Origin: Rhodospirillaceae bacterium
GTDB lineage: Bacteria; Pseudomonadota; Alphaproteobacteria; SP197
Direction: 5' to 3'
Assembly: GCA_002722885.1 (NCBI GenBank)
Contig: PBNE01000005.1
Coordinates: 124,001 to 188,000 of the forward strand
DNA length: 64,000 bases
Made by a program: the position numbers and the translations under genes. Positions 31,183 through 40,515 of the stretch are shown one piece after another (the first letter of the stretch is position 1; each line of letters opens with the position of its first letter). A model generated the notes under the pieces. That model ran no database searches, was not told the DNA's origin, and saw only the letters and a list, made by a program, of their open reading frames with translations.

Positions 31183-32157
31183 TCAGGTGATATACCGCCA
31201 TCCGGCATCCAAAACGCTGATCGTTTCGCCATCCCTACCCGAAACGCGGACGCTCCGGCCGGCTTCACAATGGCCGATGATAGTGATGTCGACACCCGCA
31301 CGACGAGCCACAGCGCGAACTTGCCTCTCGTTTGCAGGATCGAACGAAAACAGGAGTTCGTAGTCGTCTCCGCCGGACAACACCGTTGCCAGAAGACTCT
31401 CGTTCTTGTCCAACAGATCGGATGCCGCTGCAGAGAGGGGAACACGGGATGCTTCGAGAATGAGCGCCAGAGATGAGGCATCGGCGAGATGCTTCGCATC
31501 GGCAATCAGGCCATCCGAAATATCAAGTGCGGCATGGGCGAGTCCGAGAAGTCCCTGCCCCAGATCCAAACGCGGCTGGGGGAGACGGTAGCGGCATGCC
31601 AGAGCCTCAGCGTGGCTAGCATTAAATGGCACAAGTTCCCCTCGTATGACCTGAAGGCCAAGAGCGGCGTCACCAATTGTGCCGCTGACAGCAATAAGGT
31701 CGCCAACATTCGCTCCGGAACGCGCCAACGTCGTTCCTTCGGGGCATTCGCCGAACAGCGTCAGCGACAATGTCAACCGCCCCTGCGGGTTGGCAATCGT
31801 GTCGCCGCCAAGAAGACTGATGCCATAGGACGACTGATCCTGACGCAACCCATCAACGAACCCGGCAAGCCAGGCCTCGTCGCGCCCGGCATCAAGCGCC
31901 ATACCGACGAGATATCCGATCGGCCGGGCTCCCATCGCCGCGAGGTCGGAAAGATTGGTACGCAGGAGTTTGCGAGCGATGAGATCTGGAGAATCCGCTG
32001 CGAGGAAGTGAACGTCCTCGGCCATCATGTCTTTCGTCATGGCGAGCCTGTGGCCCGGTGAGACCTCCAGGACCGCTCCGTCGTCTTTCAGGCCCTGCGC
32101 TCCGGGATGATCCGCCAGTGGCGCCATCAATCGTTCGATCAGATCGAATTCATCCAC
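31183..32157 (-). CDS. thiL: Thiamine-monophosphate kinase
   Basis: Phosphorylates thiamine monophosphate to the active cofactor. 324 aa, PurM-like fold: GLKDDGAVLEV, the metal-binding TKDMMAEDVHFLAAD, KLLRTNLSDLAAMGA, GGDTIANPQGRL, DISDGLIADAKHLA and LSGGDDYELLF. The start is GTG at 32157, overlapping nusB by 8 bases. Confidence 0.96.
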   Translation of the reverse strand: MDEFDLIERLMAPLADHPGAQGLKDDGAVLEVSPGHRLAMTKDMMAEDVHFLAADSPDLIARKLLRTNLSDLAAMGARPIGYLVGMALDAGRDEAWLAGFVDGLRQDQSSYGISLLGGDTIANPQGRLTLSLTLFGECPEGTTLARSGANVGDLIAVSGTIGDAALGLQVIRGELVPFNASHAEALACRYRLPQPRLDLGQGLLGLAHAALDISDGLIADAKHLADASSLALILEASRVPLSAAASDLLDKNESLLATVLSGGDDYELLFSFDPANERQVRAVARRAGVDITIIGHCEAGRSVRVSGRDGETISVLDAGWRYIT

Positions 32158-32644
32158 GTGCCGCGCGATACTCCTCGAAGTCCTGCGGTCTCAGCAGTCT
32201 CGCCAAGCGATCCAGAACGGCATTCACCATGCCCGGTTCTCCTCGATCATAGAACGCATGAGCAATATCGACATAGTCGCTGATGATCACGCGCACCGGG
32301 ACACTGGGCTCGTTGAGCAACTCATGCACACCTGCGCGCAGGAGCGCACGCATCAGCGACTCGAGCCGCGCGAGTGACCAGCCCTCGGCGAGCGCGCCAT
32401 CGACCATCTCGTCGAGCCGTTCGCCATCGGCCGAAATTACGCCTTTTACGATGCCCGTGGTCACATCGCGATCGATGTCGGCCGTGCGGCCTTCGTCGTC
32501 CAGCACGGCACCGCGCGCCAGAGCGATGTCGAGAGCCGTGTGTTTTGACTGCGCGTCACGGTCGATCTGATAGAGCGCCTGGACCGCCGCCAGCCGGGAA
32601 GCCGTTGTCCGCCGCCAATGCGCGCTGTCGTCGGCTTCGCTCAT
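32150..32644 (-). CDS. nusB: Transcription antitermination factor NusB
   Basis: 164-aa helical RNA-binding protein of the rRNA antitermination complex. Family features: ASRLAAVQALYQIDRD, ESLMRALLRAGVHELL, and the ending FYDRGEPGMVNAVLDRLAR. ATGA overlap with the ribH stop. The ribH-nusB-thiL order is common in alphaproteobacteria. Confidence 0.95.
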   Translation of the reverse strand: MSEADDSAHWRRTTASRLAAVQALYQIDRDAQSKHTALDIALARGAVLDDEGRTADIDRDVTTGIVKGVISADGERLDEMVDGALAEGWSLARLESLMRALLRAGVHELLNEPSVPVRVIISDYVDIAHAFYDRGEPGMVNAVLDRLARLLRPQDFEEYRAARG

Positions 32645-33081
32645 CCGGTCACACGGAGCGTCGCGGCAAGCTCAACCATCCTGATGCAGGCGATCGCGGC
32701 CTCCCTCCCCTTGTTCTTCTGGGCAGGATCGGCTCGAACATTCGCCTGCTCGGCATTCTCGACCGTTAGAACTCCGAAACCGACAGGCGCCATATGCTTC
32801 ATGACAAGGTCATTGATGCCGCGTGCGACCTCATTGCAGATATGGTCGTAATGCGACGTCTCACCACGGATCACGCAGCCCAGCACGATGTATCCATCGA
32901 ACCGACCGGTCGCGATGGCCATACGGAGTCCACCGGGAAGCTCGAAGGCGCCGGCAAGTTCGACCCGTTCGTAAGTCGCACCCCAAGCGTCGAGTTCGCC
33001 GATCACACCGCGTGCCAGGTTGTCGGTGATCTCGCTATAGTAGCGGGCTTCAAGAATGAGGATATGTGGCGTTGTCGCCAT
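32641..33081 (-). CDS. ribH: 6,7-dimethyl-8-ribityllumazine synthase
   Basis: Penultimate enzyme of riboflavin synthesis, 146 aa. Substrate-binding elements: LEARYYSEI, VELAGAFELPGGLRMA, VLGCVIRGETSHYDHICNE and PVGFGVLTVEN. ATG at 33081 is preceded by GGAGACAACG; an alternative start at 33099 lacks this. Gap of 33 bases to the VOC gene upstream, too short for an FMN riboswitch. Confidence 0.96.
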   Translation of the reverse strand: MATTPHILILEARYYSEITDNLARGVIGELDAWGATYERVELAGAFELPGGLRMAIATGRFDGYIVLGCVIRGETSHYDHICNEVARGINDLVMKHMAPVGFGVLTVENAEQANVRADPAQKNKGREAAIACIRMVELAATLRVTG

Positions 33082-33114
33082 CGTTGTCTCCAAGGTCACA
33101 CGGTTGGGTCAGCG

Positions 33115-33453
33115 TCAATTCGACAGCTGGATCGGATTGCCTTCCAGATCCTTCCCATCACACAAAAGAAGATCGCCTGCCACCATTACCTTACCGAACC
33201 ACGCACCTCGACCATTCCGGTCGTTGCGTGTTGCTTCGACGTCATCGCAGGCGAAAACGATCTTGGTTGGCCGCGGCGGTGTCTCACCGCGGCTGCCTTT
33301 GTGAAGAACAATCCGGCAATCACCAGCATCAAACTCCCGCCAGCCGGCTTCCCTGTTGCCCCGAAAAGGCAGCTTCAAAGTTTCGCCACAGAACGACGCC
33401 AGGCGATCCAGATCCTTGGCGAAAACGACCACGCGGCTCATGAACAGCATCAT
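33115..33453 (-). CDS. Small VOC (glyoxalase/bleomycin-resistance fold) protein
   Basis: 112 aa, one VOC unit: VVVFAKDLDRLASFCGETLKL, WREFDAGDCRIVLHKG, KIVFACDDVEATRNDR and the ending DLEGNPIQLSN. Metal-site residues can be guessed (His in LHKG, Glu near ATR) but the set is incomplete, so activity is unknown. The start ATG at 33453 overlaps the ribE TGA by one base; ATGs at 33450 and 33441 and GTG at 33459 are alternatives. It occupies the place between ribE and ribH where ribBA often lies in alphaproteobacteria. Confidence 0.8.
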   Translation of the reverse strand: MMLFMSRVVVFAKDLDRLASFCGETLKLPFRGNREAGWREFDAGDCRIVLHKGSRGETPPRPTKIVFACDDVEATRNDRNGRGAWFGKVMVAGDLLLCDGKDLEGNPIQLSN

Positions 33454-34079
33454 CAGCACTCGCCATCGTGGGCCACACCATGGCGCGAGGTCAGCATGCG
33501 CTGCATGTGGCGGGCGAGCGTGTCGATCTCCAGGTTGACCGGATCACCCACCTTCAGGTCGCCGAATGTCGTCACCTCTTGTGTGTGCGGAATGACGTTG
33601 ATGCCGAAGCGGCAACCATCGGGATCGTCCTCGACCGCATTCACCGTCAACGACACGCCATCGATCGCGATCGAGCCCTTCTCTGCGATGAACGCCGCGA
33701 TCTCGGCGGGTGCATGGAAGGTGAAGCGAACGGAGTCGCCGTCGTTTTCCCAGGCGATGACCTTGCCAACGGCATCGACGTGGCCGGAGACGAGATGGCC
33801 GCCAAGCTCATCACCCATCGAAAGAGAACGCTCCAGATTGACCCGGCTGCCTTGGCGCCAGGAGCCAAGAGTCGAACGCGACAGCGTCTCGGCTGAAACA
33901 TCGACCACGAAGGTATTCCGGGATTTTTCCACTGCCGTCAGACAGACGCCTGAGCAACAGATCGACGCGCCGATCTCGACGGTCTCAAGGTCGTAAGCCG
34001 TCGCAATCTCGAAGCGTGTATCGCCGCGATGCTCGATCTTTCTGATCGTCCCCACGTCCGTCACGATTCCGGTGAACAT
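33453..34079 (-). CDS. ribE: Riboflavin synthase alpha chain
   Basis: Makes riboflavin from two lumazine molecules. 208 aa made of two similar barrel halves: MFTGIVTDVGTIRKI with GASICCSGVCLTAVE in the first, and GGHLVSGHVDAVGKV with GSIAIDGVSLTVNAVE in the second. C-terminal helix VNLEIDTLARHMQRML drives trimer formation. Lies 15 bases after ribD. Confidence 0.97.
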   Translation of the reverse strand: MFTGIVTDVGTIRKIEHRGDTRFEIATAYDLETVEIGASICCSGVCLTAVEKSRNTFVVDVSAETLSRSTLGSWRQGSRVNLERSLSMGDELGGHLVSGHVDAVGKVIAWENDGDSVRFTFHAPAEIAAFIAEKGSIAIDGVSLTVNAVEDDPDGCRFGINVIPHTQEVTTFGDLKVGDPVNLEIDTLARHMQRMLTSRHGVAHDGEC

Positions 34080-34094
34080 CGGCTGATCTCCGTC

Positions 34095-35228
34095 TCAACC
34101 CTGTCTGGCCAGCATGACCAGAGTGTCATCACCCAGCACCGAGCGCGAGAGCACGCGCCAGGTGGCCGCATCGGCCAACCGTTGAAGGTCCAGTTCCCCG
34201 ACTGCAGCCTTTGCATCCCCGCCCAAGGCGACCGATGCAAAGAACCAGGCGAGCCTGTCGACAAGACCGGCGCGCAAAAGCGCCGATCCCCATGTCGGCC
34301 CGCCTTCCACCAGCAGACGCGTCATCCCGCGTTCACCGAGACAGGCAAACACAGCATACGGGTCAAGACCGCCATCGGATGTCCGAGGCACCTCGACGAT
34401 GTCGACACCTCGATCCTCAAGCGCCATCCGGCGTTCCCCGTCGGCATCTTCGGCGCCAAACAGCCAGGTCGGATGATCACCGGCACTCTCTACGAGCTTC
34501 GACTGCAAGGATAGAGACAGGTCTGAATCACAGACGATCCGAACGGGTGTTGACGCCCTTAATCCGGGCAGCCTGCAGGTCAACGACGGATCGTCTTGTC
34601 GCGCGGTGCCACCACCTACAATGATACCGTCGTTCTCGGCCCTCAGAAGATGGCCCTGCTCTCGTGCCAGGGCGCCGGTGATCCACTGGCTGTCGCCGGA
34701 CGCCGTGGCGACATTGCCATCCAGGCTGGCTGCGACCTTAAGCGTGACGAGCGGTCGACCCAGTGTGATTCGACAGAGGAATCCGGCGTGTAGTTCCCTC
34801 GCCTCCTCTTCACCGACACCTATGGTGACCGAAATTCCTGCTGCGTCGAGTCGGGCAATACCGGCTCCCGCCGTTCTGGGGTCTGGGTCGCCAAGCGCAA
34901 TCACGACACGGGAGACTCCGGCGTCGACCAGGGCATCACAACACGGGGCTGTTTCACCCTGGTGCGCACAGGGTTCCAGCGTGACGTAGGCGGTGCCGCC
35001 CTTCGCAGCTACGCCGGCCTGCTTCAACGCTTCGGTTTCTGCATGGGGTCGGCCACCAGGTGCAGTGACACCACGCCCGACAACATAGCCATCCCTGACG
35101 ATCACACATCCAACGGACGGATTGGGCCATGTCCGGCCCAGATGCCTTCGCGACAGGGCCAACGCCGCCGCCATGTGGCGGCGATCCTGTTCAGTCGTCG
35201 TATGAACGGGCGCGGCCAACGGGAACAT
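34095..35228 (-). CDS. ribD: Bifunctional riboflavin deaminase/reductase RibD
   Basis: Two steps of riboflavin synthesis in one protein. The N-terminal deaminase zinc site is complete: [10 protein letters not shown] and [19 protein letters not shown]. The C-terminal reductase has [19 protein letters not shown] and [14 protein letters not shown]. The start is uncertain: 35228 keeps the helix before [13 protein letters not shown] but overlaps nrdR by 38 bases; ATG at 35234 or 35174 is possible. About 377 aa from 35228, the usual length. Confidence 0.94.
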   Translation of the reverse strand: MFPLAAPVHTTTEQDRRHMAAALALSRRHLGRTWPNPSVGCVIVRDGYVVGRGVTAPGGRPHAETEALKQAGVAAKGGTAYVTLEPCAHQGETAPCCDALVDAGVSRVVIALGDPDPRTAGAGIARLDAAGISVTIGVGEEEARELHAGFLCRITLGRPLVTLKVAASLDGNVATASGDSQWITGALAREQGHLLRAENDGIIVGGGTARQDDPSLTCRLPGLRASTPVRIVCDSDLSLSLQSKLVESAGDHPTWLFGAEDADGERRMALEDRGVDIVEVPRTSDGGLDPYAVFACLGERGMTRLLVEGGPTWGSALLRAGLVDRLAWFFASVALGGDAKAAVGELDLQRLADAATWRVLSRSVLGDDTLVMLARQG

Positions 35229-35676
35229 CTCCATCAAGCTGTTCGACGAACTGCTCGAAGTCCTTGGCTTCGCGGAAGTTGCGATAGACCGAGGCAAAGC
35301 GGACATAAGCCACTGGGTCGAGGTTGGACAGACCGTCCATCATCATCTCGCCGATGACACTAGACGGAATTTCCGCCTCGCCCATGCTCTCCAGTCGGCG
35401 CTGAATACCGGATACCAGCCGCTCGACGCGTTCCGGATCGACCGGGCGCTTGCGGCAGGCGATCTCCACCGAGCGGGCCAGCTTGTCGCGGTCGAACGGC
35501 GCGCGAGAGCCCGACTTCTTCACAACAGTCAGCTCACGAAGCTGAATGCGTTCAAAGGTCGTGAAACGTCCGCTGCAGTTCAGACACTGCCGCCGCCTGC
35601 GGATCGTGGCTCCGTCCTCGGTCGGACGTGAGTCCTTGACCTGTGTCTCTTCGTGACCGCAGAAGGGGCAGCGCAT
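35191..35676 (-). CDS. nrdR: Transcriptional repressor NrdR
   Basis: Nucleotide-sensing repressor of ribonucleotide reductase genes, 161 aa. Zinc ribbon [18 protein letters not shown] and [19 protein letters not shown], then the ATP-cone domain [20 protein letters not shown]. Start taken as ATG at 35676, two codons inside a longer frame that opens with TTG. Between glyA and ribD, its usual neighbours. Confidence 0.96.
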   Translation of the reverse strand: MRCPFCGHEETQVKDSRPTEDGATIRRRRQCLNCSGRFTTFERIQLRELTVVKKSGSRAPFDRDKLARSVEIACRKRPVDPERVERLVSGIQRRLESMGEAEIPSSVIGEMMMDGLSNLDPVAYVRFASVYRNFREAKDFEQFVEQLDGDVPVGRARSYDD

Positions 35677-35688
35677 CGTCAACCTCGT

Positions 35689-36999
35689 TCAGCCCAGGTT
35701 CATACCTTGATAGACCGGGAACCTGTGGCACAGGTCCAGGACCTTCTCGGCAACCGCCTGTTCGGTCGCGCTGTTGTCGTCCGGGTTGGCCGCAAGACCA
35801 TCCAGCACTTCAACTATCAGCTCGCCCACCTGCCGGAACTCCGCGACACCAAAGCCACGCGTCGTTCCCGCAGGCGTTCCCAAACGGATGCCCGACGTCA
35901 CCATAGGCTTTTCCGGGTCGAAGGGAATGCTGTTCTTGTTGCAGGTGATGCGTGCGTGATCGAGGCTTTTGTCAGCGATGTTGCCGGTCACGCCCTTCGG
36001 CCGCAGATCGACCAGCATCACATGGGTGTCTGTGCCGCCCGACACGATGTCGAGGCCGCCCTCCATCAGCGACGCCGCCAGTGTCTGGGCGTTGTCGACC
36101 ACGGCCTGCGAATAGGCCTTGAACTCGGGCTGCAACGCTTCCCCGAAGGCTACTGCCTTAGCAGCGATGACATGCATCAGCGGCCCCCCCTGAAGCCCGG
36201 GGAAAACGGCAGAGTTGATCTTCTTGCCCAGGTCTTCGTCGTTGCACAGGATCATGCCACCGCGGGGGCCACGCAGGGTCTTGTGTGTGGTGGTTGAGCA
36301 GACATGAGCATGCGGGAGCGGGCTGGGGTGCACACCCGCAGCAACCAGGCCGGCGAAATGTGCCATGTCGACCATCAAATAGGCGCCAACCTTGTCGGCA
36401 ATCTCACGCATACGGGCAAAATCGATGATGCGAGGAATGGCGGAACCACCGGCCACGATCAGCTTCGGCTTGTTCTCGACGGCCAGCCGTTCGACATCGT
36501 CGTAGTCGATCATATTGGTGCCTTCGCGCACGCCGTAGCCGACAGCATTGAACCACTTGCCCGAAATGTTCGGACCAGCGCCGTGAGTCAGATGGCCACC
36601 ATGGGCCAGCGACATGCCGAGGATCGTGTCGCCGGGCTGCAACAGGGCCAGGAACACGGCACCGTTCGCCTGGGCTCCAGAGTGCGGCTGCACATTGACG
36701 AAGTTGCAATCAAAAAGCTTCTTCGCGCGCTCGATCGCCAGGGCCTCAGCCACATCGACATGCTCACAACCACCATAGTAACGCCGACCGGGATAGCCCT
36801 CGGCGTACTTGTTGGTGAGAACCGTGCCCTGTGCCTCCATCACCGCGGTGGAGACGATGTTCTCTGACGCGATTAGCTCGATCTGATCTTGCTGACGCCG
36901 AAGTTCACCTTTAATGGCATCGAGGAGTTCGGGGTCGCTCTCAGCCAGGCGACGGGTAAAGAAATCACTGGCGGTGTGGTGCTCTGCCGCAAGGGACAT
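35689..36999 (-). CDS. glyA: Serine hydroxymethyltransferase
   Basis: PLP enzyme interconverting serine and glycine with tetrahydrofolate. 436 aa. Visible: [28 protein letters not shown], the PLP lysine in [15 protein letters not shown], and [15 protein letters not shown]. Normal length. Lies 45 bases after rpiB, leaving no room for a glycine riboswitch between them. Confidence 0.98.
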   Translation of the reverse strand: MSLAAEHHTASDFFTRRLAESDPELLDAIKGELRRQQDQIELIASENIVSTAVMEAQGTVLTNKYAEGYPGRRYYGGCEHVDVAEALAIERAKKLFDCNFVNVQPHSGAQANGAVFLALLQPGDTILGMSLAHGGHLTHGAGPNISGKWFNAVGYGVREGTNMIDYDDVERLAVENKPKLIVAGGSAIPRIIDFARMREIADKVGAYLMVDMAHFAGLVAAGVHPSPLPHAHVCSTTTHKTLRGPRGGMILCNDEDLGKKINSAVFPGLQGGPLMHVIAAKAVAFGEALQPEFKAYSQAVVDNAQTLAASLMEGGLDIVSGGTDTHVMLVDLRPKGVTGNIADKSLDHARITCNKNSIPFDPEKPMVTSGIRLGTPAGTTRGFGVAEFRQVGELIVEVLDGLAANPDDNSATEQAVAEKVLDLCHRFPVYQGMNLG

Positions 37000-37044
37000 G
37001 ATGGTAGCTCCAGAAAAGTCGGAAAAGCAATGGACCGCGAGGCG

Positions 37045-37491
37045 TCAGGCCGTCGGCGGCGACAATTTGTCTACTCGACGTTGATGTCGTCCGCCTTCAA
37101 ACGACGTCTCGATGAACACTTTGAGACAATCTTTGGCTGTTTCGACGCCGATCAGGCGCTCGCCCATAGCCAGAACGTTTGCATCGTTGTGCAGACGGGT
37201 CAGTCGCGCCGACGTCACATCGTGGCAGACAGCAGCCCTGACGTGACCATGCCGGTTGGCGGCGATGGAAATCCCGAGGCCGGTGCCACAGATCAGAACA
37301 CCCCGCTGCGCGGTGCCAACGGCCAGACAAGCGGCCAGTTCATCCGCAAAATCGTAATAGTCAACGGACTCCGGGCTGTGAGTGCCCAGATCGAGGACAT
37401 GGTGTCCCCATGCCTCCATCGCCTCTTTCAGTTCGTTCTTCAATCTGAAACCGGCGTGGTCGCTGGCGAACGCTGTCGTGATCGTTTTCAC
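37045..37491 (-). CDS. rpiB: Ribose-5-phosphate isomerase B
   Basis: Interconverts ribose-5-phosphate and ribulose-5-phosphate. 148 aa. AFASDHAGFRLKNEL, the catalytic Cys in ICGTGLGISIAANR, and RAAVCHDVTSARLTRLHNDANVL are diagnostic. The start is GTG at 37491. First gene of the glyA-nrdR-rib operon. The 199 bases between it and the divergent mucR-like gene are AT-richer and hold both promoters, which could not be fixed by eye. Confidence 0.95.
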   Translation of the reverse strand: MKTITTAFASDHAGFRLKNELKEAMEAWGHHVLDLGTHSPESVDYYDFADELAACLAVGTAQRGVLICGTGLGISIAANRHGHVRAAVCHDVTSARLTRLHNDANVLAMGERLIGVETAKDCLKVFIETSFEGGRHQRRVDKLSPPTA

Positions 37492-37690
37492 GCGGCCCTC
37501 AAGATCGGGGGTTTCTATTCGTTTCCCCTACCACATCCGGAATCGGGCCGCCAGCACGATACATGTAGCAGCCCTTTGAAACTGGAAAGATTGAAAGAAC
37601 TATTAGAAACGCCAAATTTGCTCGCGACTACTCTTGTGAATTGTCTTGTGTATCGCTAAATCAGTCTCATCCTTCACACTGGTGAGAAAC

Positions 37691-38119
37691 ATGGACCACA
37701 AAGAAAGCTTTGACCTTTTAACACGGGCAGAACTGTTGGAGATGACAACCGAAATTATTTCGGCCTTTGTTTGCAATAACGCTACGGATTCATCCGCGTT
37801 GCCGGGCCTTATTGAACAGGTCTACAACTCACTGGCAAACATCGCCGAAAGTGAAGCGGCCGAGCCTGAACCCGAAAAGCCTCAGCCTGCCGTTTCGATC
37901 AAGAAGTCGATTACGCCGGACTACATCATTTGTCTGGAAGACGGAAAGAAGCTCAAAGTCCTGAAACGTTACATCCGGACCCGCTACGGCCTTTCGCCGG
38001 CCGAATACAAGGCCAAATGGGGTCTGCCGGCCGACTATCCCATGGTCGCGCCGAACTACTCCAAAGCCCGCTCGGAGTTTGCCAAAAACATCGGACTGGG
38101 CCGCAAGGCTGGCACCTGA
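37691..38119 (+). CDS. MucR/Ros family regulator with degenerate zinc site
   Basis: 142 aa from ATG at 37691, preceded by GGTGAGAAAC. An N-terminal helical region (RAELLEMTTEIISAFVCNN) for oligomerisation, a Glu/Pro/Ala linker near 53-68, then the MucR DNA-binding core ICLEDGKKLKVLKRYIRTRY followed by GLSPAEYKAKWGLPADYP and MVAPNYSKARSEFAK. Cys81 and Asp84 remain, but the two zinc histidines of Ros (LKRHL.THH pattern) are replaced by Tyr94 and Arg98/Tyr99. Some MucR relatives are known to fold without zinc; this may be one. Stands alone, divergent from rpiB. Confidence 0.9.
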   Translation: MDHKESFDLLTRAELLEMTTEIISAFVCNNATDSSALPGLIEQVYNSLANIAESEAAEPEPEKPQPAVSIKKSITPDYIICLEDGKKLKVLKRYIRTRYGLSPAEYKAKWGLPADYPMVAPNYSKARSEFAKNIGLGRKAGT

Positions 38120-38144
38120 CCGCCCTGTCCTTATCAGTTTCTCT

Positions 38145-38178
38145 ACAGCCGGTGTGCCTGATGCCCACCGGCTGTTTT
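38145..38178 (+). terminator. Rho-independent terminator of the mucR-like gene
   Basis: The 10-bp stem ACAGCCGGTG / CACCGGCTGT with an 11-base loop is followed by TTTTCTTTC on the plus strand. Also lies just past the livM stop on the opposite strand, 11 bases away. Confidence 0.88.
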
Positions 38179-38189
38179 CTTTCGCCAGA

Positions 38190-39503
38190 TCAGCGTTTCA
38201 CCGGTTCGGGAATCAGGCCTCGGGGCGAGAAGCGCAGAACGATAAGCAGAATGAGTCCCATCACGCAAACGCGCGTGTAGGGGGCTCCCATCAGAAGGTG
38301 TTCGCGCAAAGCACTGTCCTCGCCCAGGACAGATGTGGCGGTCTCCATCAGCCAGAGACCGGCAGGCTCGGCCTCGATCCAGACGAACCAGATCACGAAG
38401 GCACCCAGGATCGAACCCCAGTTGTTGCCCGAGCCACCGACAATCACCATCACCCATATCAGGAAAGTGAAGCGAAGCGGCTGATAGCTAGAGGGTGTGA
38501 ATTGACCATCGAGTGTGGTCAGCATCGCTCCGGCAATGCCGATCACAGCCGCACCAATCACAAATATCTCGGTATGTCGCCGTGTGACGTCCTTGCCCAT
38601 GGCTTCGGCCGCCACCTCATTGTCGCGGATTGCCCGCATCATGCGGCCCCAGGGCGAGTTCAGCGCTTTCTGCGCCAGCACCATCACGACCGCCAGCACA
38701 GCGATGAACAACGCGGCATAACAAAGTTTCACGAAGATCGTCGAGGCATCCAGCGTCTCCATGCCCAGACCGGCCACAAACGATTCGAACTGCGCCGAGG
38801 ACTGGAGATCGACCTCATAGGGAACGGGCCTGTCGAGCCCGACTACATTTTTCACGCCGCGTGTGAGCCAATCCTCGTTCTTCAGGACTGCCAGCACGAT
38901 CTCTGATATCCCAAGTGTCGCAATGGCCAAATAGTCCGAGCGCAGCCCCAGCGCGACCTTGGCGATCAACCAGGCCGCAGCCGCTGCCACGACACCGCCG
39001 ATCGGCCACGCTAGCATGATCGGCAGATCCAGACCACCGAGGAACCCGGTTTTGGCCGGATCCACCTCTTCAATCGCGTCCGTTGCCGGATCAAAGAAGA
39101 TGCGTATCACACCATAGCCAATCAGAAGGACCGCAGCCGTTGCGATCATCCGCAACGCGCCGCGCGGAACCTTCTTCTGAACGAAGACCAACGCTGCAAT
39201 CGCAATGACCAGGGCCACTGCGGTCCAGAGCAGGTTCAGGCCTCCGGCCTTCCATGCCTCGGCCACCGGCTCGGAGGAGATGAGGACGGCCGACATACCA
39301 CCCAGCGCCGCAAAGCCCATCACGCCGACATTAAAGAGCCCGGCATAGCCCCACTGCATGTTGAGGCCGAGTGCCATGATCGCCGAGATCAGGCAGAGGT
39401 TCACAATCGACAACGCCACCGACCACGACTGGCCAAAGCCAACAATCATCAGCAGACACGCGATCACGGCAAAACAGAGGGGGCCACGCACAGAGTTGCT
39501 CAT
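38190..39503 (-). CDS. livM: Branched-chain amino acid-type ABC transporter permease LivM
   Basis: 437-aa inner-membrane permease. About ten hydrophobic helices with GLNMQWGYAGLFNVGVMGF near residue 46, then SDYLAIATLGISEIVLAVL and RAIRDNEVAAEAMGKDVT, the coupling loop to the ATPases. Longer than the usual 300-360 aa because of an extended first third (a loop with FFDPATDAIEEVDPAKTG). Last gene of the transporter operon; ATGA overlap with livH. Confidence 0.93.
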   Translation of the reverse strand: MSNSVRGPLCFAVIACLLMIVGFGQSWSVALSIVNLCLISAIMALGLNMQWGYAGLFNVGVMGFAALGGMSAVLISSEPVAEAWKAGGLNLLWTAVALVIAIAALVFVQKKVPRGALRMIATAAVLLIGYGVIRIFFDPATDAIEEVDPAKTGFLGGLDLPIMLAWPIGGVVAAAAAWLIAKVALGLRSDYLAIATLGISEIVLAVLKNEDWLTRGVKNVVGLDRPVPYEVDLQSSAQFESFVAGLGMETLDASTIFVKLCYAALFIAVLAVVMVLAQKALNSPWGRMMRAIRDNEVAAEAMGKDVTRRHTEIFVIGAAVIGIAGAMLTTLDGQFTPSSYQPLRFTFLIWVMVIVGGSGNNWGSILGAFVIWFVWIEAEPAGLWLMETATSVLGEDSALREHLLMGAPYTRVCVMGLILLIVLRFSPRGLIPEPVKR

Positions 39504-40513
39504 AGCACCTTCCCCTTGAAGATGCCGGTCGGTCTGATCAGCAGGACAACCACCAGGATCACGAAGCTCACGGCGAACTTGTATTCGGTCGACAGAAGCT
39601 GAACGAGCCCTTCGGGCTCCCAGGATTCCGGCACGATGTAGATCAGGAACTTCTTGTAGGCATACGTCACCGTGACCTCCGAGAAAGCCACGACGTAGCC
39701 ACCCACCACCGCACCGACGGGATGACCGATACCGCCGACGATGGCTGCCGCGAAGATCGGGAGAAGAAGCTGAAAGTAGGTGAACGGCTTGAAGCTCTTG
39801 TCGAGGCCGTAGAGCGTGCCCGCGATCGTGGCCAGCGTGCCGGCGATCGCCCAGGACACGAGCACAACCTTGTCGGGGCTAACGCCCGACAGCAGGGCCA
39901 GGTCCTCATTGTCCGAATAGGCGCGCATCGCCTTGCCGGTCCGCGACTTCTGTAGGAACCAGAACAGAGCAACAACAACCAGTATCGTCGTGGCGATGGT
40001 GATGCCCTGTGAAAGCTTCAGCGCGAGGCCTTCGGAAAGGACCGTCATCTCCTTGAACTCGTGCACCTTGATCAGAAACCGGGAGCCGTCAGCGAAGTTC
40101 CGTTCCCCTGGCCCGATCACCATGCGCACGATGCCGTTCATGAGGAACATCACGCCGACCGACACGATCACGAAGATCACCGCCGGGCTCTTGTTGCGCC
40201 GGTAGAAGCGGTAGACGTAGCGGTCCGTGCCAAGGCAAATCGCGATGGCGGCAACAATCCCGACCGGCAGAGCCAGCAAAGCGGTCGGCAGCGGCGCGAT
40301 GGAAACACCGGCCTCCTGCAGCAGCCATGTTGCCAGGATCACGAACATGGTTCCGAACGCCATGAGATCGCCGTGAGCGAAGTTCGCAAAACGCAGGATG
40401 CCGTAGATGAGCGTCACGCCAAGTGCGCCCAGAGCGAGTTGCGACCCGTAGGCCAGAGCTGGGATGCCGACAAAGTTGGTGAAAAGGACGATGGCGTTCA
40501 ACAGGCCTTCCAT
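39500..40513 (-). CDS. livH: Branched-chain amino acid-type ABC transporter permease LivH
   Basis: 337 aa, eight or more helices. SQLALGALGVTLIYGILRFANFAHGD is the family signature; RAYSDNEDLALLSGVSPDKV is the coupling loop and GGIGHPVGAVVGGYVVA follows. Starts two bases after the livF stop. Pairs with LivM to form the membrane channel. Confidence 0.94.
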   Translation of the reverse strand: MEGLLNAIVLFTNFVGIPALAYGSQLALGALGVTLIYGILRFANFAHGDLMAFGTMFVILATWLLQEAGVSIAPLPTALLALPVGIVAAIAICLGTDRYVYRFYRRNKSPAVIFVIVSVGVMFLMNGIVRMVIGPGERNFADGSRFLIKVHEFKEMTVLSEGLALKLSQGITIATTILVVVALFWFLQKSRTGKAMRAYSDNEDLALLSGVSPDKVVLVSWAIAGTLATIAGTLYGLDKSFKPFTYFQLLLPIFAAAIVGGIGHPVGAVVGGYVVAFSEVTVTYAYKKFLIYIVPESWEPEGLVQLLSTEYKFAVSFVILVVVLLIRPTGIFKGKVL

Positions 40514-40515
40514 CG

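Noticed and set aside
33082-33114. Possible FMN riboswitch before ribH
   Set aside because: The gap is 33 bases and no conserved FMN-aptamer sequence was seen anywhere in the rib block.
37000-37044. Possible glycine riboswitch before glyA
   Set aside because: Only 45 bases lie between rpiB and glyA, too short for the motif.
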